Assembly: GCA_003149565.1 (NCBI GenBank)
Contig: QCWH01000015.1
Location: 1-54,824 of the forward strand
Source: Marivita sp. XM-24bin2
Lineage (GTDB): Bacteria; Pseudomonadota; Alphaproteobacteria; Rhodobacterales; Rhodobacteraceae
Reading direction: 5' to 3'
Length of the DNA: 54,824 nt
This document shows, piece by piece, positions 25,689-34,377 of the stretch. Below the pieces are notes generated by a model that worked only from the letters and a program-made list of their open reading frames with translations, was not told where the DNA came from and did no database searches. The number at the start of each line of letters is the position of its first letter. Positions within the stretch are counted from its first letter, which is position 1. The translations under genes were made by a program, and so were the position numbers.

Positions 25689-26444
25689 ATGTCCGTCACC
25701 CAGTTCGCACCGAATATGGAGTATTGGGAGGAACGCGTTGATCTGGCCGCAGCATTCCGCTGGACAGCACGGCTCGACATGCACGAAGGCGTCGCAAACC
25801 ACTTCAGCCTGTCGATCAATGAGGACGGCACGCGGTTCCTCATGAACCCCAACCAAATGCACTTCGCCCGCATCAAGGCCAGCGACCTGATCATTGTCGA
25901 CGCGAACAATCCCGACACGCTCCAAGGCCCCAATGCCCCGGACCCGACGGCTTGGGGGTTGCACGGCGGTTTGCACCGCCATTGCCCGCATGCGCGATGC
26001 GCCATGCACGTACATTCGATCCACGCCACTGTTCTCGCCTGCCTGCAAGACCCGCAATTGCCTCCTATCGACCAGAACTGCGCCACGTTCTTCAATCGTT
26101 ATGTTGTGGACACGCATTATGGCGGGCTTGCCTTTGAAGAAGAGGGCGAACGCTGCGCGCAGTTGTTCAGTGATCCCAAGCAAAAAGTGATGATCATGGG
26201 CAATCACGGGGTCATGGTGATCGGTGACAGCGTGGCAGACACGTTCAACCGTCTCTATTATTTCGAACGTGCCGCCGAGACCTATATTCGCGCGCTTCAA
26301 ACCGGACAGCCCCTCAAGATTTTATCTGATGAGATCGCAGAGAAAACAGCACAAGAGGTAGAGAGCTATCCGGAACAGGATGCGCGGCATCTCTCGGAAG
26401 TGAAGAAAATCCTTGATTCCGAGGGATCCGATTACGCGTCTTAG
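25689..26444 (+). CDS. Class II aldolase/adducin family protein
   Basis: 251-residue fuculose-aldolase-fold protein. The zinc-binding HVHSIH segment lies near residue 106 and a third His lies in MGNHGVMVIG. The N-terminal GNHFSL-type loop appears as VANHFSLS. Substrate specificity cannot be assigned. It starts 48 bp after the topoisomerase stop and has an AGGAGG-like site (ACAGGAGG). Confidence 0.88.
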   Translation: MSVTQFAPNMEYWEERVDLAAAFRWTARLDMHEGVANHFSLSINEDGTRFLMNPNQMHFARIKASDLIIVDANNPDTLQGPNAPDPTAWGLHGGLHRHCPHARCAMHVHSIHATVLACLQDPQLPPIDQNCATFFNRYVVDTHYGGLAFEEEGERCAQLFSDPKQKVMIMGNHGVMVIGDSVADTFNRLYYFERAAETYIRALQTGQPLKILSDEIAEKTAQEVESYPEQDARHLSEVKKILDSEGSDYAS

Positions 26445-26513
26445 ACGTTGATGAGTCTGTGGGCAGCATGTTGCCCCGCTTGTATTTGACCGTCGGCATA
26501 CCAACTTCGCACT

Positions 26514-27377
26514 ATGGAAAAGACACTGCTTTCTCTCGGCCACGGCTACAGCGCGGCCTATCTGGCGAGGCGATTGCTGCCCAAAGGGTGGAAGATCGCG
26601 GGCACAACGCGTGACCCTGACAAGTTTGAGGCATTCCACGCGCAAGGGATCACTCCACTTCTCTGGGACCGCGACGCAATCCTGCCGTGGCTTGAAAACG
26701 CAAGCCACGTGCTTGTGTCTGCAGGCCCGACGGACAGCGGTGACCCGACACTGGCCTTGCTCGCGCCCGACATTGCGGAACACGCACATAGGCTGGATTG
26801 GCTCGGCTACCTGTCGACCACCGGTGTGTACGGGGACGCGCAGGGTGGTTGGGTTGACGAAACTGCACCACTGACGCCCACAACCGAGCGTGGTCGCCGT
26901 CGTGTCCAGGCCGAAGCGGCATGGTCAGCCATTCCCGACTTGCCGCTGCACATTTTCCGCTTGGCTGGCATCTATGGTCCGGGACGCGGCCCCTTTTCCA
27001 AGGTGCGCGACGGCACGGCCCGTCGGATCATCAAATCCGGTCAGGTGTTCAGCCGCATTCATGTCGAGGACATCGCCCAAACCCTGGAAGCGTCAATGGA
27101 GGCCCCCAATCCGGGGACGGCCTACAATCTCTGCGACGACGATCCAGCTCCGCCGCAGGACGTGATCCTGCACGCCGCCTCTTTGCTGGGGGTCGAAGCA
27201 CCGCCAGAAGTCCCATTCGACGAAGCCGACCTCTCACCAATGGCCCGCAGCTTCTACGCCGAGAGCAAACGCGTCCGGAACGACCGGATCAAAGATGATC
27301 TTCAGGTCACCCTGAAATACCCCGACTACCGGACAGGTCTGGCCGCTATCCTTGCAGCAGAGCGAACAGGACAGTGA
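26514..27377 (+). CDS. SDR-family NAD(P)-dependent oxidoreductase/epimerase (YeeZ-like)
   Basis: 287-residue extended-type SDR. The N-terminal nucleotide loop is GHGYSAAYLAR at about 9-19 (GxGYxxxxLA pattern, as in YeeZ). The active-site region LSTTGVYG and RLAGIYGPGRGP are well conserved. The usual YxxxK Tyr/Lys pair is not evident in its classical form, which is typical for YeeZ-like proteins of unknown substrate. It overlaps the following ExoD gene by 4 bp (GTGA). Confidence 0.85.
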   Translation: MEKTLLSLGHGYSAAYLARRLLPKGWKIAGTTRDPDKFEAFHAQGITPLLWDRDAILPWLENASHVLVSAGPTDSGDPTLALLAPDIAEHAHRLDWLGYLSTTGVYGDAQGGWVDETAPLTPTTERGRRRVQAEAAWSAIPDLPLHIFRLAGIYGPGRGPFSKVRDGTARRIIKSGQVFSRIHVEDIAQTLEASMEAPNPGTAYNLCDDDPAPPQDVILHAASLLGVEAPPEVPFDEADLSPMARSFYAESKRVRNDRIKDDLQVTLKYPDYRTGLAAILAAERTGQ

Positions 27378-28006
27378 CCTCTGAACAGGCGGCACCAAGG
27401 TCGCTGACAGACCTTTTGGACACGCTGGACCCAGACAATCCGGCCACAGGGGTGGAGGAACGCAAGCACGACGCGCATGATGGATTGACCATTCAGGACA
27501 TGCTTGACCGCGTCGGGGTCCGCTCTTTTGGGGCTGCCCTTCTGGTGCCCTCTCTGATCCTGGTATCCCCTCTGTCGATTATTCCGCTGATGCCCACAAT
27601 TGGCGGTTTGGTGATCCTCACGATTTCCATTCAGGCCTTCTTTGGCCGCAGCCACCTCTGGTTGCCACGTTTTCTTGCATCGCGCCGGCTCACTGGGCCT
27701 CAATTGAAACGGGCAGTCACTTACCTGCGCAAGCCCGCCGCTTGGCTTGACCGAAAAAGCCGCCACCGGTTGCGCTTTCTCTCACGCCCACCGATGGACA
27801 GGATCGCTTTGCTAAGCGTGATGGTGGTTGCAGCCACCTGGCCGTTTCTCGAAATCCTGCCCATGTTCACCTCGGTCAGCGCCGGAGGCATCGCATTGGT
27901 GGCGTTCGCGCTTATGGTGCGCGATGGGTTCGTTCTGATCGCCGGATATATTGTGCTCGGCTTTTCGCTGGCTGTTGTGGCAGCCCTGCTCATCGGAATT
28001 TTTTAG
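27374..28006 (+). CDS. ExoD-family exopolysaccharide synthesis protein
   Basis: 210-residue membrane protein with several helices and the ExoD hallmarks [22 protein letters not shown] and [12 protein letters not shown]. ExoD influences exopolysaccharide production and alkali tolerance in rhizobia. The mechanism is unknown. The GTG start at 27374 overlaps the SDR stop. Its TAG stop overlaps the dxs stop on the other strand. Confidence 0.87.
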   Translation: MTSEQAAPRSLTDLLDTLDPDNPATGVEERKHDAHDGLTIQDMLDRVGVRSFGAALLVPSLILVSPLSIIPLMPTIGGLVILTISIQAFFGRSHLWLPRFLASRRLTGPQLKRAVTYLRKPAAWLDRKSRHRLRFLSRPPMDRIALLSVMVVAATWPFLEILPMFTSVSAGGIALVAFALMVRDGFVLIAGYIVLGFSLAVVAALLIGIF

Positions 28007-29928
28007 GCGCGTTTGCCAATCGACGCGACGCCCAACACATCCAGCACCTTCTTCTCGATCTGCACCGCATTGAGCCCTGCCACGTCGTACATGGCCTGTG
28101 GGCTGGCTTGGTCGATAAAGATATCGGGCAAAAACATTGATCGGAACTTCAACCCGTGGTCGAACACCTCTTCCTCGGCCAGCAGCTGCGCGACATGGCT
28201 GCCGAACCCTCCGACAGCGCCTTCCTCGATGGTGATCAGAGCCTCATGGTCTGCAGCCAATTGCAGGATCAGTTCGCGGTCCAAGGGCTTGGCAAAACGC
28301 GCGTCGGCCACGGTTGGGGTGATGCCTTTGGCTTCCAAGGCCTCACACGCCGTCAGAACCTCTCCCAGTCGGGTCCCAAAGGACAGGATCGCGACGCGCT
28401 TGCCCTCGCGGATCATCCTTCCTTTACCAATCGGTAAAATTTCGCCCCGTTCCGGTAGATCGACGCCTTGCCCTTCTCCACGCGGATAGCGGAAGGCGAT
28501 TGGCCCGTCATTATGAGCCACCGCCGTTGCCACCATGTGCTTCAATTCCGCCTCATCTGCGGCGGCCATGACAACAAAGCCCGGCAAGTTGGCGAGATAG
28601 GCGATGTCATAACTGCCCGCATGAGTCGCCCCGTCCGCACCCACCAGCCCGGCGCGATCAATCGCAAAGCGCACGGGCAACCGTTGAATGGCAACATCAT
28701 GCACGACCTGATCGTATCCGCGCTGCAGAAAGGTCGAATACATCGCACAGAACGGCTTGAGCCCACCCGCAGCAAGACCGGCACAGAACGTCACGCCGTG
28801 CTGTTCAGCAATCCCGACATCAAAGCTGCGAGAGGGATACCGCTCCGCAAAAAGATCAAGACCCGTCCCATCCGGCATCGCAGCGGTCACTGCGCAAACC
28901 AATGGGTCATTTGCTGCTGCCTGACACAGCGCATCTGAAAACACCTTTGTATAGCTCGGTGCATTCGACGCCGCCTTCTTTTGCTCGCCGGTGAGGACAT
29001 CGAACTTGGCGCGTGCATGCCCACGGTCCGCTGATTGCTCTGCCGGAGCATAGCCTTTGCCCTTCTGCGTCACTGCATGGATCAGGATTGGCCCATCGGC
29101 CCGATCTTTGACCGTGCGCAGCACCGGCAAAAGCTGCTCCATGTCGTGGCCATCAATCGGCCCGATATAAGAGAACCCAAGCGCCTCAAAGAGCGTCCCG
29201 CCTACGGCCATGCCCTTCAGCAAATCCTTCGCCCGTTTCGCTCCCTCGCGGAACGGCTCTGGCAGGAAGCTGACCGCTCCCTTGGCCGCAAGACGCAAAT
29301 CCTGAAACGGTGCGCCCGCATACAGCTGCGATAAATACGAGGATAACGCCCCTACCGGCGGGGCAATGCTCATATCATTGTCATTGAGGATAACAATCAG
29401 CCGCTTCTTCAAATGGCCTGCGTTGTTCATCGCCTCATAGGCCATACCGGCCGTCATCGCGCCGTCTCCGATCACGGCAATCGCGTCACCATGCCCTGTG
29501 TCGCAATTGCCGCCAAGATCGCGCGCCACGGCAAATCCCAACGCGGCAGAAATCGACGTCGAGCTATGAGCCGCGCCAAACGGATCATACGGAGATTCTG
29601 ACCGTTTGGTAAAACCTGACAGACCGTTTTCCTGCCGCAGGGTCGTCATCTGCTCACGCCGACCCGTGAGGATCTTGTGCGGATAACACTGATGCGACAC
29701 GTCCCAGATGATCTTGTCGCGCGGCGTATCGAACACCGCATGCAAGGCCACGGTCAGTTCGACAACGCCCAATCCAGCCCCCAGATGCCCACCGGTCTTG
29801 GACACCGCAGAAATCGTGTCCCGGCGCAATTCATCTGCCAACTGCTCAAGCTGCGCGTCAGACAGCCTCTTCAGGTCTGCCGGTGACGTAACGGTATCCA
29901 AGAGCGGGGTTTCTGTGGAAAAGGACAT
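28003..29928 (-). CDS. dxs: 1-deoxy-D-xylulose-5-phosphate synthase
   Basis: 641-residue thiamine-diphosphate enzyme that condenses pyruvate and glyceraldehyde 3-phosphate, the entry step of the MEP isoprenoid pathway and of thiamine and pyridoxal synthesis. The TPP-binding [18 protein letters not shown] motif is complete with NDN downstream. The transketolase [15 protein letters not shown] segment and the C-terminal domain (from about residue 490) are present. It is the last gene of the deacetylase-like/xseB/ispA/dxs operon and starts 21 bp after ispA. Confidence 0.97.
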   Translation of the reverse strand: MSFSTETPLLDTVTSPADLKRLSDAQLEQLADELRRDTISAVSKTGGHLGAGLGVVELTVALHAVFDTPRDKIIWDVSHQCYPHKILTGRREQMTTLRQENGLSGFTKRSESPYDPFGAAHSSTSISAALGFAVARDLGGNCDTGHGDAIAVIGDGAMTAGMAYEAMNNAGHLKKRLIVILNDNDMSIAPPVGALSSYLSQLYAGAPFQDLRLAAKGAVSFLPEPFREGAKRAKDLLKGMAVGGTLFEALGFSYIGPIDGHDMEQLLPVLRTVKDRADGPILIHAVTQKGKGYAPAEQSADRGHARAKFDVLTGEQKKAASNAPSYTKVFSDALCQAAANDPLVCAVTAAMPDGTGLDLFAERYPSRSFDVGIAEQHGVTFCAGLAAGGLKPFCAMYSTFLQRGYDQVVHDVAIQRLPVRFAIDRAGLVGADGATHAGSYDIAYLANLPGFVVMAAADEAELKHMVATAVAHNDGPIAFRYPRGEGQGVDLPERGEILPIGKGRMIREGKRVAILSFGTRLGEVLTACEALEAKGITPTVADARFAKPLDRELILQLAADHEALITIEEGAVGGFGSHVAQLLAEEEVFDHGLKFRSMFLPDIFIDQASPQAMYDVAGLNAVQIEKKVLDVLGVASIGKRA

Positions 29929-29949
29929 CGGCCGCGCCTCCCGGTCGCA

Positions 29950-30819
29950 TCAGGTGTCGCGCGAGATAACGAAGCGCGCCGCGTGATTCAAGGTTTGCGC
30001 CCGGTCTCCGTAGGGCGACAAAGCCTCACAGGCCGCCTCGACCAATTCCGCCGCACGCCGCTTGGCCCCCTCGAGCCCCAGAAGAGACACAAAGGTCGCC
30101 TTGCCGCGATCCGCATCCTTGCCCACCGCCTTGCCAACGGTCGTTTCATCGCCTTCCACGTCCAGAATGTCGTCCGCAATCTGGAACGCGAGACCCAGCG
30201 CAGTGGCGTAATCGGTCAGTGGCGTCAGGTCCGCCTGCGCCAGCCGCGCACCGGCCTCTGCAGACCACACGATCAAAGCGCCGGTTTTGCCCGCCTGCAA
30301 TTCGGTGATCTGGTCAAGCGTCAACGGCGCCTCGGCGCTTTCCGCCGCGATATCGAGCGCCTGCCCCAGAACCATGCCGTCGCGGCCCGACGCCCGGCCA
30401 AGACTCAATGCCAGGTCTGCCCTAACCTCGGCACTTGGGTGGCAGGCTGGATCCAGCGTCAGCTCAAACCCCAGGGTCTGGAGTGCATCTCCCACCAATA
30501 CCGCAGTGCCATCATCCCATTTGCGGTGAACGGTCGGCAGCCCCCGGCGCAGATCGTCATCGTCCATGCAAGGCAGATCATCATGCACAAGGCTATAGGC
30601 ATGGATCGCTTCAATCGCCGCTGCTGGCCAGATCGCCTGTGTCTCGGGAACACCATGCAACCGCGCACCTTCCATCACGAGAAATCCGCGCAGGCGTTTT
30701 CCCCCGGCCACCGCATAGCGCATGCCTTCGATTACTGGCAGGTTCGGCCCGGCCGACAGAACCGTCTCTAGATGCGCGCCGATTTTAGCGGCATCGCGGC
30801 GCAACGAGTCGGAAAACAT
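29950..30819 (-). CDS. ispA: Farnesyl/geranylgeranyl diphosphate synthase (polyprenyl synthetase)
   Basis: 289-residue all-helical prenyltransferase. The first Asp-rich motif is the IspA-type DDLPCMD at 80-86, with a further DDD after it. The second is DDILD at 216-220. It makes C15 diphosphate from IPP and DMAPP. Its position between xseB and dxs supports the call. It starts 9 bp after xseB. Confidence 0.95.
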   Translation of the reverse strand: MFSDSLRRDAAKIGAHLETVLSAGPNLPVIEGMRYAVAGGKRLRGFLVMEGARLHGVPETQAIWPAAAIEAIHAYSLVHDDLPCMDDDDLRRGLPTVHRKWDDGTAVLVGDALQTLGFELTLDPACHPSAEVRADLALSLGRASGRDGMVLGQALDIAAESAEAPLTLDQITELQAGKTGALIVWSAEAGARLAQADLTPLTDYATALGLAFQIADDILDVEGDETTVGKAVGKDADRGKATFVSLLGLEGAKRRAAELVEAACEALSPYGDRAQTLNHAARFVISRDT

Positions 30820-30828
30820 TGGGCTGTC

Positions 30829-31071
30829 TTACTCAGGATCAAAGGGCGCCGTGCCCTTGGGCGTGCCATCCGCGTCCAAAGTGATCGCCGCAACCTTTTC
30901 CTGAGCCTCATTCAGCTTGGCTTCGCAGCGCTTCTTGAGCGCAGCGCCGCGTTCATAGAGCGCAATGGATTCCTCCAAAGCCACATCACCCCGTTCAAGC
31001 TGGCCAACGACCTTTTCAAGCTCGGCCATCGCGGCCTCAAAGCTCATGTCTTCCACAGGTGTCTGGCTCAT
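30829..31071 (-). CDS. xseB: Exodeoxyribonuclease VII small subunit
   Basis: 80-residue helical protein matching XseB: FEAAMAELEKVVGQLERGDVALEESI then LYERGAALKKRCEAKL. With XseA (not in the window) it degrades single-stranded DNA. It overlaps the deacetylase-like gene upstream by 4 bp and precedes ispA, a linkage common in bacteria. Confidence 0.96.
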   Translation of the reverse strand: MSQTPVEDMSFEAAMAELEKVVGQLERGDVALEESIALYERGAALKKRCEAKLNEAQEKVAAITLDADGTPKGTAPFDPE

Positions 31072-31994
31072 GATGCGGCCTCCATCAGTTCTTCCACATG
31101 CGCACGTGCGCTTTCTGCGAGCGCAGACAAATCATAGCCACCTTCCAGAGTCGAGACGATCCGCCCCTCGCACAGGTCTGTCGCCAGCGCGCAGAGTTGC
31201 CGTGTCAGCCAGCGGTAATCCTCGGTAGACCATTGCAGCTCAGCCAAGGGGTCGTCTTGATGTGCGTCGAATCCGGCAGAGATGATGATCAGTTCGGGCT
31301 TGAAGTCACGCAGGCGCGGGAACACCTGCGCCTCATAGGCCGCGCGCATTTCAGACCCGCCCGAACGCGGCGCCAAAGGCACGTTCAGCACAGTGTCATG
31401 CGCCCCCTTTTCCGACGGATCACCACTGCCCGGCCAAAGCGGCATCTGCTGACTGGTGACGGTCAGGGCGCGCGCCTCGTTCCACAGAAGATCCTGCGTG
31501 CCATTGCCGTGATGCACATCAAAATCGACGACTGCAACACGGGACAGCCCATGCGCCTCAAGCGCATGCTTGGCCGCAATCGCGGCATTGCCGAACAGGC
31601 AGAATCCCATGGGTGTAGACGTTTCCGCGTGGTGTCCCGGCGGGCGGATGGCGCAGAACGCGTTGCCCACCTCGTCGCTCAAAACCATATCTACGGCCCG
31701 CACAACCGCCCCCGCCGCGCGAAAGGCGGCGTTTACGCTGCCAGGTGACATCCAAGTGTCAGCATCAAGCTGGCGAAATCCATCGTCAGGCTGCGCTGCA
31801 ACAATCGCATCGACATGCGATTGAGGATGCACATAGGCCAAATGCGCCGGCTCCACCAAGGGCGCCGTTTCGCGCCGCAGGTCCAGCCCCTGCAAAGCAT
31901 GCAGCACATGCTCCAACCGCGCCACCCGTTCGGGATGTCCATCCGGTGTCACATGCTCCAGACAATCCGCATGTGTGATCAAAGCTGTCGCCAT
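31068..31994 (-). CDS. Histone deacetylase/acetylpolyamine amidohydrolase family protein
   Basis: 308-residue zinc hydrolase of the arginase-deacetylase fold. Catalytic segments are RPPGHHAE, then VVDFDVHHGNGTQDLLW (metal ligands Asp and His), and SAGFDAHQDDPL. I chose ATG 31994 (MATALITH), since the extension upstream adds 15 residues over an intergenic element. The family acts on acetylated polyamines or proteins. The substrate here is not known, though a polyamine-type importer lies 3 kb away. It is cotranscribed with xseB. Confidence 0.92.
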   Translation of the reverse strand: MATALITHADCLEHVTPDGHPERVARLEHVLHALQGLDLRRETAPLVEPAHLAYVHPQSHVDAIVAAQPDDGFRQLDADTWMSPGSVNAAFRAAGAVVRAVDMVLSDEVGNAFCAIRPPGHHAETSTPMGFCLFGNAAIAAKHALEAHGLSRVAVVDFDVHHGNGTQDLLWNEARALTVTSQQMPLWPGSGDPSEKGAHDTVLNVPLAPRSGGSEMRAAYEAQVFPRLRDFKPELIIISAGFDAHQDDPLAELQWSTEDYRWLTRQLCALATDLCEGRIVSTLEGGYDLSALAESARAHVEELMEAAS

Positions 31995-32006
31995 GGGCGC
32001 ACCCCC

Positions 32007-32037
32007 TGCTTCTTCTTTTTTCAAATATGCAAAGACC
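32007..32037 (-). repeat. Short AT-rich element resembling a common Rhodobacteraceae intergenic motif
   Basis: Read on the minus strand, the stretch has a TATTTGAAAAAAGAAGAAG core followed by G-rich sequence. I recall similar ATATTTGAAAAAGAAGAAG stretches between genes in many Rhodobacteraceae genomes. The resemblance is from memory and the role is unknown. Confidence 0.3.
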
Positions 32038-32044
32038 AAACCCG

Positions 32045-32746
32045 TCAGTCGGGCGCAAGCATATACCCGGCTCCGCGCACCGTTTGCAGGTAGCGCGGCT
32101 GTTTGGGATTGTCCTCAAGCTTGCGCCGCAAGCGGGTGATCTGCACGTCGACCGCCCGCTCCTGGCTCTGCCCCCGGTCGCGGCCCAGTTCCTCGACCAG
32201 CTGCGTGCGGCTGAGTGCAATTCCCGGTTTCGCAGCAAACACTTTCATCAACTGGATTTCGGTCGAGGTCAGTCGAACCAGATCATCCCCGCGCCACATC
32301 TCGCCCCGCTCGGTATCATAACGGATCGGTCCAAGGCTGAGATATTTCGGCGCGCTGTCCGCAGCCGTTTGTTCAGGCATCCTACGCAGGATCGCATTGA
32401 TCCGCAGCAGCAGTTCCTTGGGCTCAAACGGTTTGGCCAGATAATCGTCGGCTCCCGCCTCTAGCCCGGCAATGCGGTCTTCGGTCTCTGCCCGAGCGGT
32501 CAAAAGGAGGATCGGCGTGCTCGAGCCTTCCCGGATGCCGCGCGTCAGACTGATGCCGTCTTCGCCGGGCATCATCACGTCGAGTACGATCAAATCGAAA
32601 TCCAGCCCCGACAGGATGCGCCGCGCATGCGCCGCATCACGCGCCGCGCTGACAAGGAACCCGTTGCGGATCAGAAATTTCTGCAACAGCCCGCGAATGC
32701 GTTCGTCGTCATCGACAATCAGCAGATGGGCATCGGGGTCGGCCAT
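32045..32746 (-). CDS. petR: OmpR-family response regulator (PetR-like)
   Basis: 233-residue two-component regulator. The receiver domain has the phosphorylated Asp at 56 (LDVMMPGEDG), acidic residues at 12-14 and Lys at 105. The C-terminal winged helix (about 135-230) contains RTQLVEELGRDRGQSQERAVDVQITRLRRKLE. It starts one base after the MarR stop. The MarR-plus-OmpR pair matches petP/petR of Rhodobacter capsulatus, which are linked to cytochrome bc1 expression. No sensor kinase is present here. The Pet name is inference from arrangement. Confidence 0.75.
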   Translation of the reverse strand: MADPDAHLLIVDDDERIRGLLQKFLIRNGFLVSAARDAAHARRILSGLDFDLIVLDVMMPGEDGISLTRGIREGSSTPILLLTARAETEDRIAGLEAGADDYLAKPFEPKELLLRINAILRRMPEQTAADSAPKYLSLGPIRYDTERGEMWRGDDLVRLTSTEIQLMKVFAAKPGIALSRTQLVEELGRDRGQSQERAVDVQITRLRRKLEDNPKQPRYLQTVRGAGYMLAPD

Positions 32747-32747
32747 G

Positions 32748-33257
32748 TCATCGCCCCTCCCGCAGCGCCAGATAAGCGCGCTTCATATCGTCATCCATCA
32801 TCGCTTCCAGGACCGTCTTGAAACCAGCCACCGCCTCGGGCCCGGCTTTGCGATAGGCATCCCGCATCCGGGCGCGTTGCGCATCCGACAATTGCTGTTC
32901 CAGCGCTTCTCCGGCCTCGGTCAGGGTCAAATGCCGCTCTCTCTTGTCGCTGCGTCCCACATGACTTGTGACAAGACCATCTTCGATCAAAGTGCGCAAC
33001 ACACGGTTCAGCGATTGCTTGGTGACCCCGAGAATCGCGAGCAAGTTGTTTACCGTCGTACCCGGCGCGCAATGGATGAAATGGATCGCACGATGATGCG
33101 CGCGTCCATAGGACAATCCTTCAAGAATGCGATCGGGATCGGCGGTGAAGCCGCGATAGGCAAAAAACATCGCCTCGATCCCCTGCCGCAGCTGTTCGTC
33201 CGTGAGATACAACAGCGCCTGCCCGCTCGACGTGTTCTGCGATTGTCCTTCCGCCAT
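32748..33257 (-). CDS. petP: MarR-family transcriptional regulator (PetP-like)
   Basis: 169-residue winged-helix regulator. The DNA-binding region contains NNLLAILGVTKQSLNRVLRTLIEDGLV and the wing segment SDKRERHLTLTEAGEAL. Its coupling to the response regulator downstream (1-bp gap) is the petPR arrangement. It is divergent from ilvE across a region holding a palindrome at 33363-33375 and repeated GCAATTTTATG-like elements, which could be its operator. Confidence 0.82.
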   Translation of the reverse strand: MAEGQSQNTSSGQALLYLTDEQLRQGIEAMFFAYRGFTADPDRILEGLSYGRAHHRAIHFIHCAPGTTVNNLLAILGVTKQSLNRVLRTLIEDGLVTSHVGRSDKRERHLTLTEAGEALEQQLSDAQRARMRDAYRKAGPEAVAGFKTVLEAMMDDDMKRAYLALREGR

Positions 33258-33352
33258 GTCCTGCCGTCCAATCCGTCTTTTTGCTGCTTCTGAAAATACG
33301 TCAGTCTTGTTGACATTCCAAGGATCAAATGGTAGCGAATCTCAGTTTTGAC

Positions 33353-33394
33353 GCAATTTTATGTCCGGTTCGGACCTAATATGCGCAATTTATG
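33353..33394. promoter_or_regulatory. Repeat-flanked palindrome between petP-like and ilvE
   Basis: A perfect palindrome GTCCG-GTT-CGGAC (33363-33375) is flanked by near-identical direct repeats GCAATTTTATG (33353-33363) and GCAATTTATG (33385-33394). The position just before ilvE and the MarR gene suggests an operator. Binding is not shown. Confidence 0.45.
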
Positions 33395-33418
33395 CAAATC
33401 CGGGCGAGGAGATTTGAG

Positions 33419-34288
33419 ATGGCCGGAACCTATGACGACCGCGACGGCAAGATCTGGATGGATGGGCAGTTGATCGACTGGCGCGATGCAAATGTCCACA
33501 TCCTGACCCATGCAATGCACTACGCAAGCTCGGTCTTCGAGGGCGAGCGCGCTTATGGCGGCAAGATTTTCAAATCACGCGAGCACTCGGAACGGCTCAA
33601 GCGGTCGGCGGAAATGATTGACTTTGAAATTCCGTATACTGTGGATGAGATCGAGGCGGCCAAGAATGCGGTTCTCGAAGCCAACGGCCAGTCCGACGCC
33701 TATGTGCGTGCGGTGGCATGGCGTGGAGTGGGCGAAGACATGGGTGTCGCATCCGCGCGCAACCCGGTCCGCATGGCCATCGCCAGCTGGGAATGGGGTG
33801 CCTACTATGGCGACGCCAAGATGAAGGGCGCAAAGCTCGACATCTCCAAATGGAAGCGCCCCTCCCCCGAAACCATCCCGAGCCACGCAAAAGCGGCCGG
33901 TCTCTACATGATCTGCACCATGTCGAAACATGCAGCCGAGGCCAAAGGCTGCTCGGACGCGATGATGTTCGACTACCGCGGATACGTGGCCGAGGCGACG
34001 GGTGCCAACATCTTCTTCGTCAAGGACGGCGAAGTGCACACGCCAGACCCGGATTGCTTCCTCAACGGCATCACCCGCCAGACCGTGATCGGAATGCTCG
34101 AGGATCGTCAGATCAAGGTGCATGAGCGTCACATCATGCCGGAAGAACTCGAAGGGTTCGAACAATGCTGGCTGACAGGCACAGCAGCTGAGGTAACCCC
34201 GGTTGGTCAGATCGGTGACTATAATTTCGAGGTGGGCTCGCTGACCCGCGATATCGCGGAAAGCTACGAAAAGCTCGTCCGCAGCTGA
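33419..34288 (+). CDS. ilvE: Branched-chain amino acid aminotransferase
   Basis: 289-residue fold-type IV PLP enzyme interconverting Leu, Ile and Val with their 2-oxo acids. PLP Lys158 lies in ETIPSHAKAAG and the YVAEATGANIFFVKDG segment is conserved. I chose ATG 33419 (MAGTYDDRDG) because of the GAGGAG site at 33406. An ATG nine codons earlier is less likely. A strong terminator follows at 34307. Confidence 0.95.
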   Translation: MAGTYDDRDGKIWMDGQLIDWRDANVHILTHAMHYASSVFEGERAYGGKIFKSREHSERLKRSAEMIDFEIPYTVDEIEAAKNAVLEANGQSDAYVRAVAWRGVGEDMGVASARNPVRMAIASWEWGAYYGDAKMKGAKLDISKWKRPSPETIPSHAKAAGLYMICTMSKHAAEAKGCSDAMMFDYRGYVAEATGANIFFVKDGEVHTPDPDCFLNGITRQTVIGMLEDRQIKVHERHIMPEELEGFEQCWLTGTAAEVTPVGQIGDYNFEVGSLTRDIAESYEKLVRS

Positions 34289-34306
34289 GCCTCCACCGCC
34301 TCAAAC

Positions 34307-34343
34307 AAAAAGGCCCTGCACATCGGTGCAGGGCCTTTTTTCT
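34307..34343 (+). terminator. Strong intrinsic terminator after ilvE
   Basis: AAAAAGGCCCTGCAC pairs with GTGCAGGGCCTTTTT around an ATCG loop, ending in a T run on the plus strand. The A run makes it usable in reverse for the ABC operon as well. Confidence 0.93.
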
Positions 34344-34377
34344 TTGAGCGCAAATCCGCTTTGAAGCGGCGTCCCCT

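Noticed and set aside
26465-26480. Small GGGCA/TGCCC hairpin between the aldolase and SDR genes
   Set aside because: The stem is five base pairs with no T run, too weak to call a terminator.
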